Assembly: GCA_026225475.1 (NCBI GenBank)
Contig: JAMFSU010000095.1
Span: forward strand, 1-32,397
DNA length: 32,397 bases
From: Duganella sp.
Lineage (GTDB): Bacteria; Pseudomonadota; Gammaproteobacteria; Burkholderiales; Burkholderiaceae_D
Direction: 5' to 3'
The notes below the pieces were generated by a model. It had not been told where the DNA came from. It did no database searches and was given only the letters and a program-made list of their open reading frames with translations. Both the position numbers and the translations under genes were made by a program. Of the stretch, positions 16,626-24,409 are shown piece by piece; positions within the stretch are counted from its first letter, which is position 1, and each line of letters opens with the position of its first letter.

Positions 16626-17437
16626 ATGCAAGCTTGGCTCAGCCGCTAGCAGCAACAGCGGCAACCACATCACAACAGCAGACTGGCGCGCGCATCGACA
16701 TCGAACACGTCAGTCATTGGTTCAAGCTGCCCAATGGCGTGTTGCAGGTACTGGACGATATTTCGCTCAGCGTCGCACCGGGTGAGTTCGTTGCCCTGCT
16801 CGGTCCCAGCGGCTGCGGCAAGTCGACCTTGCTGCGTCTGGTGGCAGGACTGGAAGCGGCCACCACCGGCCAGGTCTTGCAGGACAACAGCAAGATCACA
16901 CGCCCCGATCCATCGCGGATTGTGGTGTTTCAGGACCCGACCTTATACCCCTGGCGCAAGGTATGGGATAACGTCGCGCTGGGTCTGCAAGCGCGTGGTC
17001 TGCTCAAGCAGCAGCGCCAACGGGTCGATGATGCCCTGGCGCTGGTGGGGCTGACGGCATTTGCCGATGCCTTTCCGCATCAGCTCTCGGGCGGCATGGC
17101 ACAACGTGTGGCGCTGGCGCGGGCACTGGTCAACGACCCGCAATTGCTGATTCTCGATGAGCCATTGGGCAAGCTCGATTCACTCACGCGCTTGCAGATG
17201 CAGAGCGAACTGGTGTCGCTGTGGCAGCGCAATGGCTTTTCGGCCTTGCTGGTCACGCATGATGTGGAAGAGGCCTTGTTTCTGGCCAACCGCGTGATTG
17301 TCTTCAGTGACCGGCCAGCACGCATTGCGGCGGAAATCACGGTCGATCTGCCCTATCCGCGCCATCGCGGCGACGCCCGGCTAGCTGAGTTGCGCCACAC
17401 TGCCCTGCGCCATCTGGGATTGGATGCGAGCTGGTGA
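16619..17437 (+). CDS. Sulfonate/nitrate-type ABC transporter, ATP-binding protein (SsuB-like)
   Basis: Cytoplasmic ATPase, 272 residues. Walker A GPSGCGKST (62-70), Q-loop in VVFQDPTLYPWRKVWDNV (about 102-119), signature LSGGMAQR (156-163), Walker B LLILDEP (176-182), D-loop GKLDS, and H-loop His in LLVTHDVEEAL. The first 22 residues are Ala/Gln/Thr-rich and dispensable-looking. The start at 16619 overlaps the permease end by 7 bp and has AAAGGA at 16605-16610; the frame reaching 16340 lies over the permease and is not used. Its stop overlaps the GTG start of the cytochrome c gene (GTGA), so the two are probably translated together. Confidence 0.92.
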   Translation: MVNASLAQPLAATAATTSQQQTGARIDIEHVSHWFKLPNGVLQVLDDISLSVAPGEFVALLGPSGCGKSTLLRLVAGLEAATTGQVLQDNSKITRPDPSRIVVFQDPTLYPWRKVWDNVALGLQARGLLKQQRQRVDDALALVGLTAFADAFPHQLSGGMAQRVALARALVNDPQLLILDEPLGKLDSLTRLQMQSELVSLWQRNGFSALLVTHDVEEALFLANRVIVFSDRPARIAAEITVDLPYPRHRGDARLAELRHTALRHLGLDASW

Positions 17438-18639
17438 ATCTGTTGAGCTTGCAGGACTGGATCAATCTGTTGCTGCTCAGCTTCCAGTCCTTGCAGGAAG
17501 GCTTGCTGCAAGGACTGGCGCTGCTCGGTTGGACCCACAACAGTCACGGCCAGCCCGCTTGGCCGTTTGCCTATCGCCTCAGCGGCGAAGTGATGCTGAT
17601 CGACCGCAATGTGGCGCGGCAATTGCTCACGGCGCTGGGGTTGTCGCTGGCAGCGGTACTGACATTGGTGCTGGCGATATGCTGGCGGCGTGCGCGCTGG
17701 CTCATGTTGCTGATGACGGTGGTGCTGGCGGGTTTCACTTCCTGGCCTGATCGGCAGTTGCTGCTGAGCCCGGCCGCGCCGACCAGCTTCCATGTTTCAC
17801 CGACAGGTTTCAGCGCCGCCGCGATTGTGCAGGGCCAACAACTCTACCAACAACGCTGTGCCAGTTGCCATGCCATCGACGGCAAAGGCGACACGCCGTT
17901 GGGCTTGTCATTGCCAGTGGCACCGCCCAATCTGGCCAGCGGCCTGTTATGGCGGCGCGCCGATGGCGAACTGTTCTGGCACATTGCCGCGGGCCTGCGC
18001 GACCGCCGCGGCATGGCCACCATGCCTGGTTTCGCCCGGCAACTCAGCGATGGCGAAATCTGGGCCTTGATCGATTTCATGAAGGCCAATGCTGCCGGTA
18101 CCAGTATCCGTACCATCGGCACCTGGGATCAACCGGTGGCGTTGCCGGCACTGACGGCCGATTGCGGCACGCCGCAGGCGCGTGCCAGCGCACCGGTACG
18201 CGGCCAGCGCCTGCGTGTGATCCTGGCATCGGCACAGCAAGCGCGCAATTTTCCCCTGGAAGATCCGCGTCTGCATAGCATCATTCTGGCGCCTGGCGAG
18301 ATCGCGCTGCCACCGGCCCAGGCCGGGCGTCCCAGCATTGATTGCCTGAGTCATTCCGCCGCGGCCTGGCAAGCCTTGTCGATCATCACCGGCATTGCCA
18401 GCGAGCAACTGGCCGGTACCCAGTTGCTGACCGATCGCGATGGCTGGCTGCGCGCACGCAAACTGGCTGACCCTGGCACATCAGGCGACAATGGTTGGTC
18501 AGCCTCTGATATTGTGTGCCGCGCGCCATCCGACGCGGTCGCCGCCAACACGCCCGCTGGCCTGGATGGTTTGATCGCCCAGATCGACGCCGAGCCGGTG
18601 CGCTTTGTCAAAGGTGGTTTTGTGCACGGCAGCCAGTGA
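17434..18639 (+). CDS. Membrane-anchored c-type cytochrome, translationally coupled to an ABC importer
   Basis: A 401-residue protein starting with GTG inside the stop of the ATPase gene. Residues 63-84 (LLTALGLSLAAVLTLVLAICW) and 89-104 (WLMLLMTVVLAGFTSW) look like two membrane segments; an amphipathic stretch precedes them. A class-I cytochrome c domain follows, with haem motif CASCH (142-146) after GQQLYQQR, and a probable distal ligand Met197 in MATMPGF. The domain ends at DGEIWALIDFMKAN (about 206-219). The last 180 residues match nothing I recognise, though three cysteines (in TADCGTP, SIDCLSH and DIVCRAP) stand out. The haem domain should face the periplasm. The N-terminal part loosely recalls the end of CopD-like proteins, which is uncertain. 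Pairing with an SsuABC-type importer suggests a periplasmic redox step on the imported compound. Confidence 0.82.
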   Translation: MNLLSLQDWINLLLLSFQSLQEGLLQGLALLGWTHNSHGQPAWPFAYRLSGEVMLIDRNVARQLLTALGLSLAAVLTLVLAICWRRARWLMLLMTVVLAGFTSWPDRQLLLSPAAPTSFHVSPTGFSAAAIVQGQQLYQQRCASCHAIDGKGDTPLGLSLPVAPPNLASGLLWRRADGELFWHIAAGLRDRRGMATMPGFARQLSDGEIWALIDFMKANAAGTSIRTIGTWDQPVALPALTADCGTPQARASAPVRGQRLRVILASAQQARNFPLEDPRLHSIILAPGEIALPPAQAGRPSIDCLSHSAAAWQALSIITGIASEQLAGTQLLTDRDGWLRARKLADPGTSGDNGWSASDIVCRAPSDAVAANTPAGLDGLIAQIDAEPVRFVKGGFVHGSQ

Positions 18640-18781
18640 GCGCCTAGAAACCCAGCCGGCGCAGCATCCAATTGATGGCGCGCGGACAAAACAATGTCGC
18701 GGTCTTTGACGAAGTACTAGACAGCTATCGCAACGCCAGCCTGCTCCCTTGAGGATGGCACGAGCAGCGCTCAGATGCCCG

Positions 18782-18994
18782 TCACGCCAGCCAGGGCAAC
18801 ACGGCTTTGGCGGCAACAACGGCCAAGGCCTGGCTGGCATAGCTGGTGCGCGAATAATCCGCCATCATTGACCAGCGGCCATAGTCTTCCGGGTCTTTGC
18901 GGAATACCTTGAAGGTAAAGCTGCCACTGGTTTCATCTTCGATGAAGTCAACACAGTACTGGCCGCTCAGGTCTTCGATGCTGCGGATAATCAT
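18782..18994 (-). CDS. Small conserved hypothetical protein
   Basis: A 70-residue soluble protein with no signal peptide or membrane segment. The composition is convincingly protein-like: an N-terminal strand-like stretch MIIRSIEDLSGQYCVDFIED, then GSFTFKVFRKDPEDYGRWSMM, and a helical Ala-rich end AVVAAKAVLPWLA. I do not recognise a named domain; the FTFKVFRKDPEDYGRW block looks like a conserved core. No strong ribosome-binding site precedes 18994, so the start is not certain. It lies alone between the cytochrome operon (convergent) and the esterase gene (divergent). The 142-bp stretch between 18640 and 18781 contains only a 25-codon frame of doubtful meaning. Confidence 0.6.
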   Translation of the reverse strand: MIIRSIEDLSGQYCVDFIEDETSGSFTFKVFRKDPEDYGRWSMMADYSRTSYASQALAVVAAKAVLPWLA

Positions 18995-19202
18995 GGCGAT
19001 GACAATATCGCCGCACCGTTGAGCGTACGCGGACCAGCCGGTTCAGATGCAAGGTAGGCTGAGGTCATGTGTTCGTCTCCGTTATATTTACACTCGGTAT
19101 TTCAGCACAAGGCAGTGAGCATACGCTACCATAACCAGCCGTGCCACGGCGTCCGGCCGGCCTGCTGACCGCTCCAGCCAACATTGAATGGAAGACCACC
19201 AC

Positions 19203-20537
19203 ATGCCATCTCGTCGCGATTTCGTGCTCTTTACCGCCAGCAGCGCGGCCCTGCTGAGCATCGGCGTTCCGGCATTGGCGCACGATGGTAGCGGCAAGGT
19301 GCTGCAGGCCACTGCCGTCACCCAGGTCTTTGGCAACGGTATCCGGCTGTCGGCGGTGGCAGTGGAATTCGATCTGCCGATCCAGGGTACCGATCTGCCG
19401 CTGTCCAGTTTCCAGGTTGCCGGTCGCAGCGTCACTGCGGTGTACACCAGTAGCTCGGCCGATCCCGCGGATCGCGCTGCGGTCGGCCGGTTCGTCATCA
19501 TTGCCTTGTCACCCGATGATCTCGGCGCTGCCCTGGCCAATCGCAGCGCTGCGCGCCCGCCTGAGCGCGCCAATCCGCAGGCATCAACGGCAGATGGCCC
19601 GCCGCGTGGTGCGTCAGAGACCAGCTACAAACTAGCCCTGGCAGCTGTCATGCAAGCCACACCCGTGACTGCTAGCGATGGCACCGTGATCGCCGCCGAC
19701 CAGATGGCGATCGCCACGACCGATGTCAAGAACCTGATCGTGGATGACTTCAAGCAGCTGGAATTTCACGATCCCAAGACCGGCGACAAGCTCAAATACA
19801 ATCTATTTACCCCGGCCAATTACGATGCGGCCAAGTCGTATCCGCTGGTGCTGTTCATGCACGATGCAGGGGCCACCAGCAGCGTTACCCAAACCACGCT
19901 GTGGCAGGGCCTCGGCGCCATTGCCTGGGCCAGCCCGACCGATCAGGCCCAGCGGCCCTGCTTCGTGCTGGCGCCGCAATATGAAGACTTGATTGCCAAC
20001 GATAAATCGCAAACCACCAGCATGCTCGACACCACGATCGATCTGCTGCAAACACTCACCAGGCAATACAGCATCGATAGCAAACGGTTGTATGCCACCG
20101 GCCAATCGGGCGGCTGCATGATGTCGATTGCGATGAATATCGCCTATCCCGATTTGTTCGCGGCCTCGTTCCTGGTGGCCGGTCAATGGGATCCTGCACT
20201 GGTCAAGCCGCTGGCGCGCAAGAAGCTGTGGATTCTGGTCTCGCAGGATGACAACAAGGCCTTTCCCGGCCAGAACGCCATCACTGCGGCACTGGAAAAA
20301 GAAGGCGCCAAGATCAGCCGCGCCACCTGGGATGGCACCTGGACACAAAAGCAATTCCGTCTCGCCTTTGACAAGATGGCCGCCGAAAACAGCCCGATCA
20401 ACTATGTCGCATTCCGGGCCGGCACCGTCATTCCTGCCGGTGAATCCACCGCCGGTGCGGCTGGACACATGAATACCTGGCGCATCGCCTATACGATAGA
20501 ACCGATCCGCGAATGGATTTTCCGCCAGACTGCTTAG
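19203..20537 (+). CDS. Tat-exported esterase/peptidase-like alpha/beta hydrolase
   Basis: Secreted or periplasmic hydrolase of 444 residues. PSRRDFVLFTASSAALLSIG (2-21) is a twin-arginine signal with cleavage probable after PALA (about 26). Residues 30-175 resemble an Ig-like beta domain that precedes the catalytic part in several prolyl-oligopeptidase-type and polyhydroxybutyrate-depolymerase-type proteins. The hydrolase domain starts near LKYNLFTPANYDAAKSYPLVLFMHDAG. The nucleophile is Ser302 in GQSGG, the acid is probably Asp349 or Asp350 in VSQDDNKAFPG, and His422 in AAGHMNTW completes the triad. The start at 19203 is preferred over 19188 because GGAAG lies eight bases before it. It appears to be a single-gene unit, ending in front of a strong hairpin. 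The substrate, an ester or short peptide, is unknown. Confidence 0.85.
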   Translation: MPSRRDFVLFTASSAALLSIGVPALAHDGSGKVLQATAVTQVFGNGIRLSAVAVEFDLPIQGTDLPLSSFQVAGRSVTAVYTSSSADPADRAAVGRFVIIALSPDDLGAALANRSAARPPERANPQASTADGPPRGASETSYKLALAAVMQATPVTASDGTVIAADQMAIATTDVKNLIVDDFKQLEFHDPKTGDKLKYNLFTPANYDAAKSYPLVLFMHDAGATSSVTQTTLWQGLGAIAWASPTDQAQRPCFVLAPQYEDLIANDKSQTTSMLDTTIDLLQTLTRQYSIDSKRLYATGQSGGCMMSIAMNIAYPDLFAASFLVAGQWDPALVKPLARKKLWILVSQDDNKAFPGQNAITAALEKEGAKISRATWDGTWTQKQFRLAFDKMAAENSPINYVAFRAGTVIPAGESTAGAAGHMNTWRIAYTIEPIREWIFRQTA

Positions 20538-20695
20538 TTGATTGGCTGCGCGCGCAGGATGGCCGACTGGCAATTTGCGTATGGCTGCATGGAACCGATC
20601 ATCATCGGCGCCCATCCGGATTTTCAGAAGACGTAGCGCGAACCAACAACAGTCTGGTGCAAGGCTACAAGCGGATTCAGACCGAGTTTTAAAGC

Positions 20696-20734
20696 ACTCT
20701 CTGCAGGCAGCGCTGATGGCTGCCTGCAGAGAGT
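20696..20734. terminator. Perfect 16-bp hairpin between convergent genes, probable bidirectional terminator
   Basis: ACTCTCTGCAGGCAGC (20696-20711) pairs perfectly with 20719-20734 around a 7-base loop. It lies between the ends of the esterase gene (plus) and the ThDP enzyme gene (minus). Reading leftwards the stem is followed by GCTTTAAAAC, a weak T-run; reading rightwards no T-run follows. Stem strength and position favour a terminator, although it is not a classical one. Confidence 0.6.
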
Positions 20735-20773
20735 CGCGCAGTGGCAGTATCGACTGCCATGCAAACCGCAACT

Positions 20774-22435
20774 TTACAAACGGCTGGACGGTGTGATTTG
20801 CAGCGGATCGGTGCGCAACTCGATCACCGCTGCACGGCCAGCCTGGGTTGCCCGTTCAAATGCGGCGGCAAAATCTTCCGTGCGATGCACCACTTCGCCA
20901 TGGGCTCCGAACGATTGTGCCAGCGCGACAAAATCCGGATTGACCAGACCGGTGTTGGACACCCGCCCCGGATATTCGCGCTCCTGATGCATGCGTATGG
21001 TGCCCAGCATGCCATTGTTGACCACGATCACGATGATGGCAGCACCGTATTGCATTGCCGTGGCCAGTTCTTGCGGATACATCATGAAACAGCCATCGCC
21101 GGCGAAGCACACCACGGTACGTTGCGGCGTCAATAACTTGGCGGCAATCGCCGCCGGCAGGCCATAACCCATGGCGCCACTGGTGGGTGCCAGTTCGGTC
21201 GCGGGTCGGCGGTAGCGATAATAGCGATGCACCCAGACGGTGTAGTTGCCAGCGCCGTTGCTGATGACAGCATCGTCAGGCAAGGTCTGGTTCAAATGCG
21301 CCATCACCTGCGCCAGATCAACGCCATTGGGCGCGCTGCCAGCAAGCGCTGGTGTCGAATGCGCGAGATAATCCTGCCGCGCCTGCTGACGCCATTGTTG
21401 CCAGTTTGCCGAGGCCGTTGCCGGTAATTGCGCCAGCGCCGCTGCAATATTGCGCATGCCGGCATTGATCGCCAGCCGCGCTTGATATACCCGCCCCAAT
21501 TCGTTGACATCGGCATGGATGTGCACCAGCGCCTGCTGCGGCATTGGGCTGTTGAACAAGGTATAGCTGGCCGACGTCACCTCGCTCATGCGGGTGCCGA
21601 TCGCAATGATCAGATCGGCGCTCTGCACACGCTCGGCCAGTTGCGGCGAAATGCCCAGGCCAATCTGGCCGACGTAGTGGTCGAGCCGGTTATCGAACAG
21701 GTCCTGACGACGGAAAGATGCCGCAATCGGCAGATCATGTGCCTGCACGAACTGTTGCAGATCGGCGCAGGCTTGCGCATCCCAACCGGTGCCGCCGACC
21801 ACCACCAACGGCCGCTGCGCAGCGGCCAGCAGTGCCTGCAAGGATGCCATGTCATTGGCCGCTGGCGCGGCATGCGAGGCTTTGGCAGCGGCGGCGTCGA
21901 GCACTTCAGCCGAGCCGAACAAGACATTTTCGGGCAAGCCAATGACGACCGGTCCGGGCCGTCCGGAGGTGGCGACGCTGAAGGCACGCGCGATGATTTC
22001 CGGGATCCGTTCCATGTCGTCGATTTCGGTCACCCATTTGGCCATGCCGCCGAACATGCGGCGGTAATCGACTTCCTGGAACGCCTCGCGCTCGGAAAAC
22101 CTGGCATCGACCTGACCGATGAACAAGATCATCGGGGTCGAATCCTGGCTGGCGGTATGCACGCCGATACTGGCATGGGTAGCACCGGGTCCGCGCGTGA
22201 CGAAGCAGATCCCGGGACGCCCGGTCAGTTTGCCGTAGGCGTCGGCCATATTGGCGGCAGCGCCTTCGTGACGTGCCACATAGGTGTGGATGCCATCCTG
22301 GTCACGCAAGGCGTCGAGCACCGGCAAATAACTTTCGCCGGGGACGCAATACACTGTATCGACACTGTTTTTCAGCAACGCATCGACCACAATTTCACCA
22401 CCGGTACGCAGGTTCTTTTGATCCATTTCAAACAT
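20774..22435 (-). CDS. Thiamine-diphosphate-dependent enzyme, acetolactate-synthase large-subunit-like
   Basis: Cytoplasmic enzyme of 553 residues with the three-domain ThDP layout. The N-terminal domain has VDTVYCVPGESYLPVLDAL and the catalytic Glu57 in RHEGAAANMADAYGKLTG. The central domain begins near residue 190. The C-terminal domain carries the ThDP/Mg motif GDG (446-448) through NN (473-474), followed by GMLGTIRMHQEREYPGR. Family members make acetolactate, decarboxylate 2-oxo acids or cleave acyloins; the sequence does not fix which. The start at 22435 has AAGGAG upstream; translation begins within the end of the MFS gene (8-bp overlap, ATGTTTGA), so the two are coupled. There is no small regulatory ALS subunit nearby, so a catabolic role is more likely than branched-chain amino acid synthesis. 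Confidence 0.88.
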   Translation of the reverse strand: MFEMDQKNLRTGGEIVVDALLKNSVDTVYCVPGESYLPVLDALRDQDGIHTYVARHEGAAANMADAYGKLTGRPGICFVTRGPGATHASIGVHTASQDSTPMILFIGQVDARFSEREAFQEVDYRRMFGGMAKWVTEIDDMERIPEIIARAFSVATSGRPGPVVIGLPENVLFGSAEVLDAAAAKASHAAPAANDMASLQALLAAAQRPLVVVGGTGWDAQACADLQQFVQAHDLPIAASFRRQDLFDNRLDHYVGQIGLGISPQLAERVQSADLIIAIGTRMSEVTSASYTLFNSPMPQQALVHIHADVNELGRVYQARLAINAGMRNIAAALAQLPATASANWQQWRQQARQDYLAHSTPALAGSAPNGVDLAQVMAHLNQTLPDDAVISNGAGNYTVWVHRYYRYRRPATELAPTSGAMGYGLPAAIAAKLLTPQRTVVCFAGDGCFMMYPQELATAMQYGAAIIVIVVNNGMLGTIRMHQEREYPGRVSNTGLVNPDFVALAQSFGAHGEVVHRTEDFAAAFERATQAGRAAVIELRTDPLQITPSSRL

Positions 22436-23669
22436 GTAATTCAAGCTCCTTATTTCTAGTTTCTGGCATCGCGATAGAGGCGATGAATACCAATGCATAC
22501 GATCCGGCAGCCCAGGCGCCAATTGAATGTCCCAGGCCGTAATGCGCACTGGTGATGCCGACTGCGGCCGGAATCAGCGAGCCAAACGCGCGCCCGAAGT
22601 TATAGGAAAAGCCGCCCGCACTGGCGCGAATCTGGGCCGGAAACAGCTCCGAAAAACAAGCGCCCATGCCCGACACGATGCCCGACTGAAACATCCCGAC
22701 GAGGAAGCCCAGCGCCAGCATCGAGGCCCCCGTCACTGGCAGGAAGGTGTACACCAGCACGGCGATGGTGGCGCCCAGCGCCGACAGGACAAAGGTCTTG
22801 CGACGCCCCAGCAGGTCGCTCAGATAGGCGGCGCCGACGTAACCGCAGAACGAACCGAAAATATTGATCGCCAGGTAATACGTCACCACCCCCACCGACA
22901 TGCTGTGGCTTTCCTTGAGATAGGTCACCAGCCAGGTCAGGATGGTGTAATTACCACCCAGTGCACCGGCGGCGAGCAGCGATGCGGTGATGGTCTTGCC
23001 GATCACCGGACGGGAAAAAATCAGAGCAAAATTGCCCGCCATGGTGGTCTTGGCGCGCACACTGGCAGTGGCGTTGAAGGCTTCCGATTCTTGCACATTG
23101 CGGCGTACCCAGATCACCGACAAGGCAGGCAACAAGCCGACCAGGAACAGACAACGCCAGGCAATCTCGGCTGGCAACAGGCTGAAGATGACGAAGTAAG
23201 ACAGCGCCGCCATGCCATAGCCAATCGGCCAGCCCGACTGCACGGTTCCTACTGCACGGCCGCGAATATGCTTATCGACTGCTTCGCCGATCAACACTGC
23301 GCCAGCTGCCCACTCGCCACCAAAACCGAGACCTTGCAGGCTGCGCGTGATCAGCAGTTGATGAAAATTATTGGTCAATGCCGACAAACCCGTGAACAAG
23401 GCAAACCAGACGATCGTGATCTGCAACACCCGCACACGGCCGATACGGTCGGCCAGCAAACCGGCCAACACTCCGCCGATGGCCGATGTGACCAAAGCCG
23501 CCGTGCCGATCATGCCGGCTTCAGACTTGGTCAAGCCCCATACCGCGATCAAGGTTGGAATCACAAATGCAAACAATTGCACATCCATCGCATCCAATGC
23601 CCAGCCCATCAGACAGGCCCAGAATGTCCGTCGTTGCGGAACATTCATGCTGCTATACCAAAACGCCAT
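22428..23669 (-). CDS. MFS transporter, metabolite:proton symporter type
   Basis: Inner-membrane transporter of 413 residues with about 12 membrane segments. The N-terminus RRTFWACLMGWALDAMDVQLFAFVIPTLIA is the signature of the carboxylate/aromatic-acid:H+ symporter branch (motif D-x-x-D-x-x-x-x-x-x-x-P in helix 1). The loop GVLAGLLADRIGRVRVL is the MFS A-motif, and ITRSLQGLGFGGEWAAGAVLI follows as in the same branch. It probably imports an organic acid. GGAG lies eight bases before the start at 23669. The ThDP enzyme gene begins inside its last codons, so transporter and enzyme likely serve one substrate. A close paralogue is at 29719-30954. Confidence 0.9.
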   Translation of the reverse strand: MAFWYSSMNVPQRRTFWACLMGWALDAMDVQLFAFVIPTLIAVWGLTKSEAGMIGTAALVTSAIGGVLAGLLADRIGRVRVLQITIVWFALFTGLSALTNNFHQLLITRSLQGLGFGGEWAAGAVLIGEAVDKHIRGRAVGTVQSGWPIGYGMAALSYFVIFSLLPAEIAWRCLFLVGLLPALSVIWVRRNVQESEAFNATASVRAKTTMAGNFALIFSRPVIGKTITASLLAAGALGGNYTILTWLVTYLKESHSMSVGVVTYYLAINIFGSFCGYVGAAYLSDLLGRRKTFVLSALGATIAVLVYTFLPVTGASMLALGFLVGMFQSGIVSGMGACFSELFPAQIRASAGGFSYNFGRAFGSLIPAAVGITSAHYGLGHSIGAWAAGSYALVFIASIAMPETRNKELELHV

Positions 23670-23936
23670 TGTGTCTCCTCGTTATCAATTTATAAGTACG
23701 TTGTATTGGATGGCAGTCTGCCATGGATAAACCGCTTCCATCATGCGTGCGGTGCACAGCAGTTATGGGCCCAATGCATGACCGCGCAGCGCCAGGCCAG
23801 ACAGCCCTGTGCCTGCCGCATAACTGAAATGAGCCAGATGCAAAAACACTGGTTTACGCTGATCTTCGGCCCGCTACGCATAGAACACCGGCATGGCGGA
23901 GACCTGACTATCCAACAACAATGACAGGAGACACTG

Positions 23937-24326
23937 ATGCAATCGAAGACCACGTTAATGAAGACCACCGGCCTGATAGCGATGCTGCTGGCCGCTGGCA
24001 GCGTTTGGGCGCAAAGCGCGACAACGGTATATGCGGTCAGTTATTACGAGGTTGTCGCCGCCAATCAGGCGACCTCGGCACAATCGGCACCGGCCGCCAT
24101 TTTTGCCAACTACAAACAGGCTGCGAGCAAGGAAAGTGGCGCGGTATCGATTGACGTGCTCAGCGACCAGGGCCGCCCCAATCATTTCACGATGATTGAA
24201 GTCTGGAATGACCAGGATGCCTATACCAGGCATCTCGCCGCGGCATCGGCCAAGCAATTGACCAGCGCGGTAACGCCCTGGTTGGCAGGCCCCAAGGATG
24301 AGCGCCTCTATAGCAAGTTCCAGTAA
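23937..24326 (+). CDS. Exported ABM-domain protein (antibiotic-biosynthesis-monooxygenase fold), paralogue 1
   Basis: A 129-residue protein with an N-terminal Sec signal (TGLIAMLLAAGSVWAQ, cut near residue 25) followed by a single ABM/YgiN-type dimeric alpha-beta barrel of about 100 residues. Visible family features are the first strand VYAVSYYEV, the helix with ANYKQAASKESGAVSIDVL, the central PNHFTMIEVWNDQDAYTRHLA and the C-terminal PWLAGPKDERLYS. ABM proteins are usually cytosolic cofactor-free monooxygenases, so the export signal is unusual. GGAG lies eight bases before the start at 23937. It is divergent from the MFS gene and ends at a strong terminator. The protein at 25118-25501 shows the same pattern (NHFTxxEVW, DERLxS) and is clearly related. 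Confidence 0.82.
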   Translation: MQSKTTLMKTTGLIAMLLAAGSVWAQSATTVYAVSYYEVVAANQATSAQSAPAAIFANYKQAASKESGAVSIDVLSDQGRPNHFTMIEVWNDQDAYTRHLAAASAKQLTSAVTPWLAGPKDERLYSKFQ

Positions 24327-24347
24327 TACGGCGTATTGAAGAACAAA

Positions 24348-24378
24348 AAAAAGCGGCGCCTGCAAAGCGCCGCTTTTT
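24348..24378. terminator. Bidirectional rho-independent terminator
   Basis: AAAAAGCGGCGC (24348-24359) pairs with GCGCCGCTTTTT (24367-24378) around a 7-base loop. The stem ends in a T-run on both strands. It serves the ABM gene (plus) and the DUF1080 gene (minus), which converge here. Confidence 0.92.
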
Positions 24379-24409
24379 CATCCATGCCATAAACTGCATT
24401 TCGGCATTT

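Noticed and set aside
18675..18752. 25-codon frame after the cytochrome gene (starts MARGQNN)
   Set aside because: Too short, no ribosome-binding site and no context; may be chance or a relic.
22527..23924. 465-codon plus-strand frame opposite the MFS gene
   Set aside because: Antisense shadow of the MFS transporter; no recognisable domain or ribosome-binding site.
23829..23924. 31-codon frame just upstream of the first ABM gene, ending 12 bases before its start
   Set aside because: Could be a leader peptide, but there is no ribosome-binding site and it merely continues the antisense frame across the gap; not supported enough to annotate.
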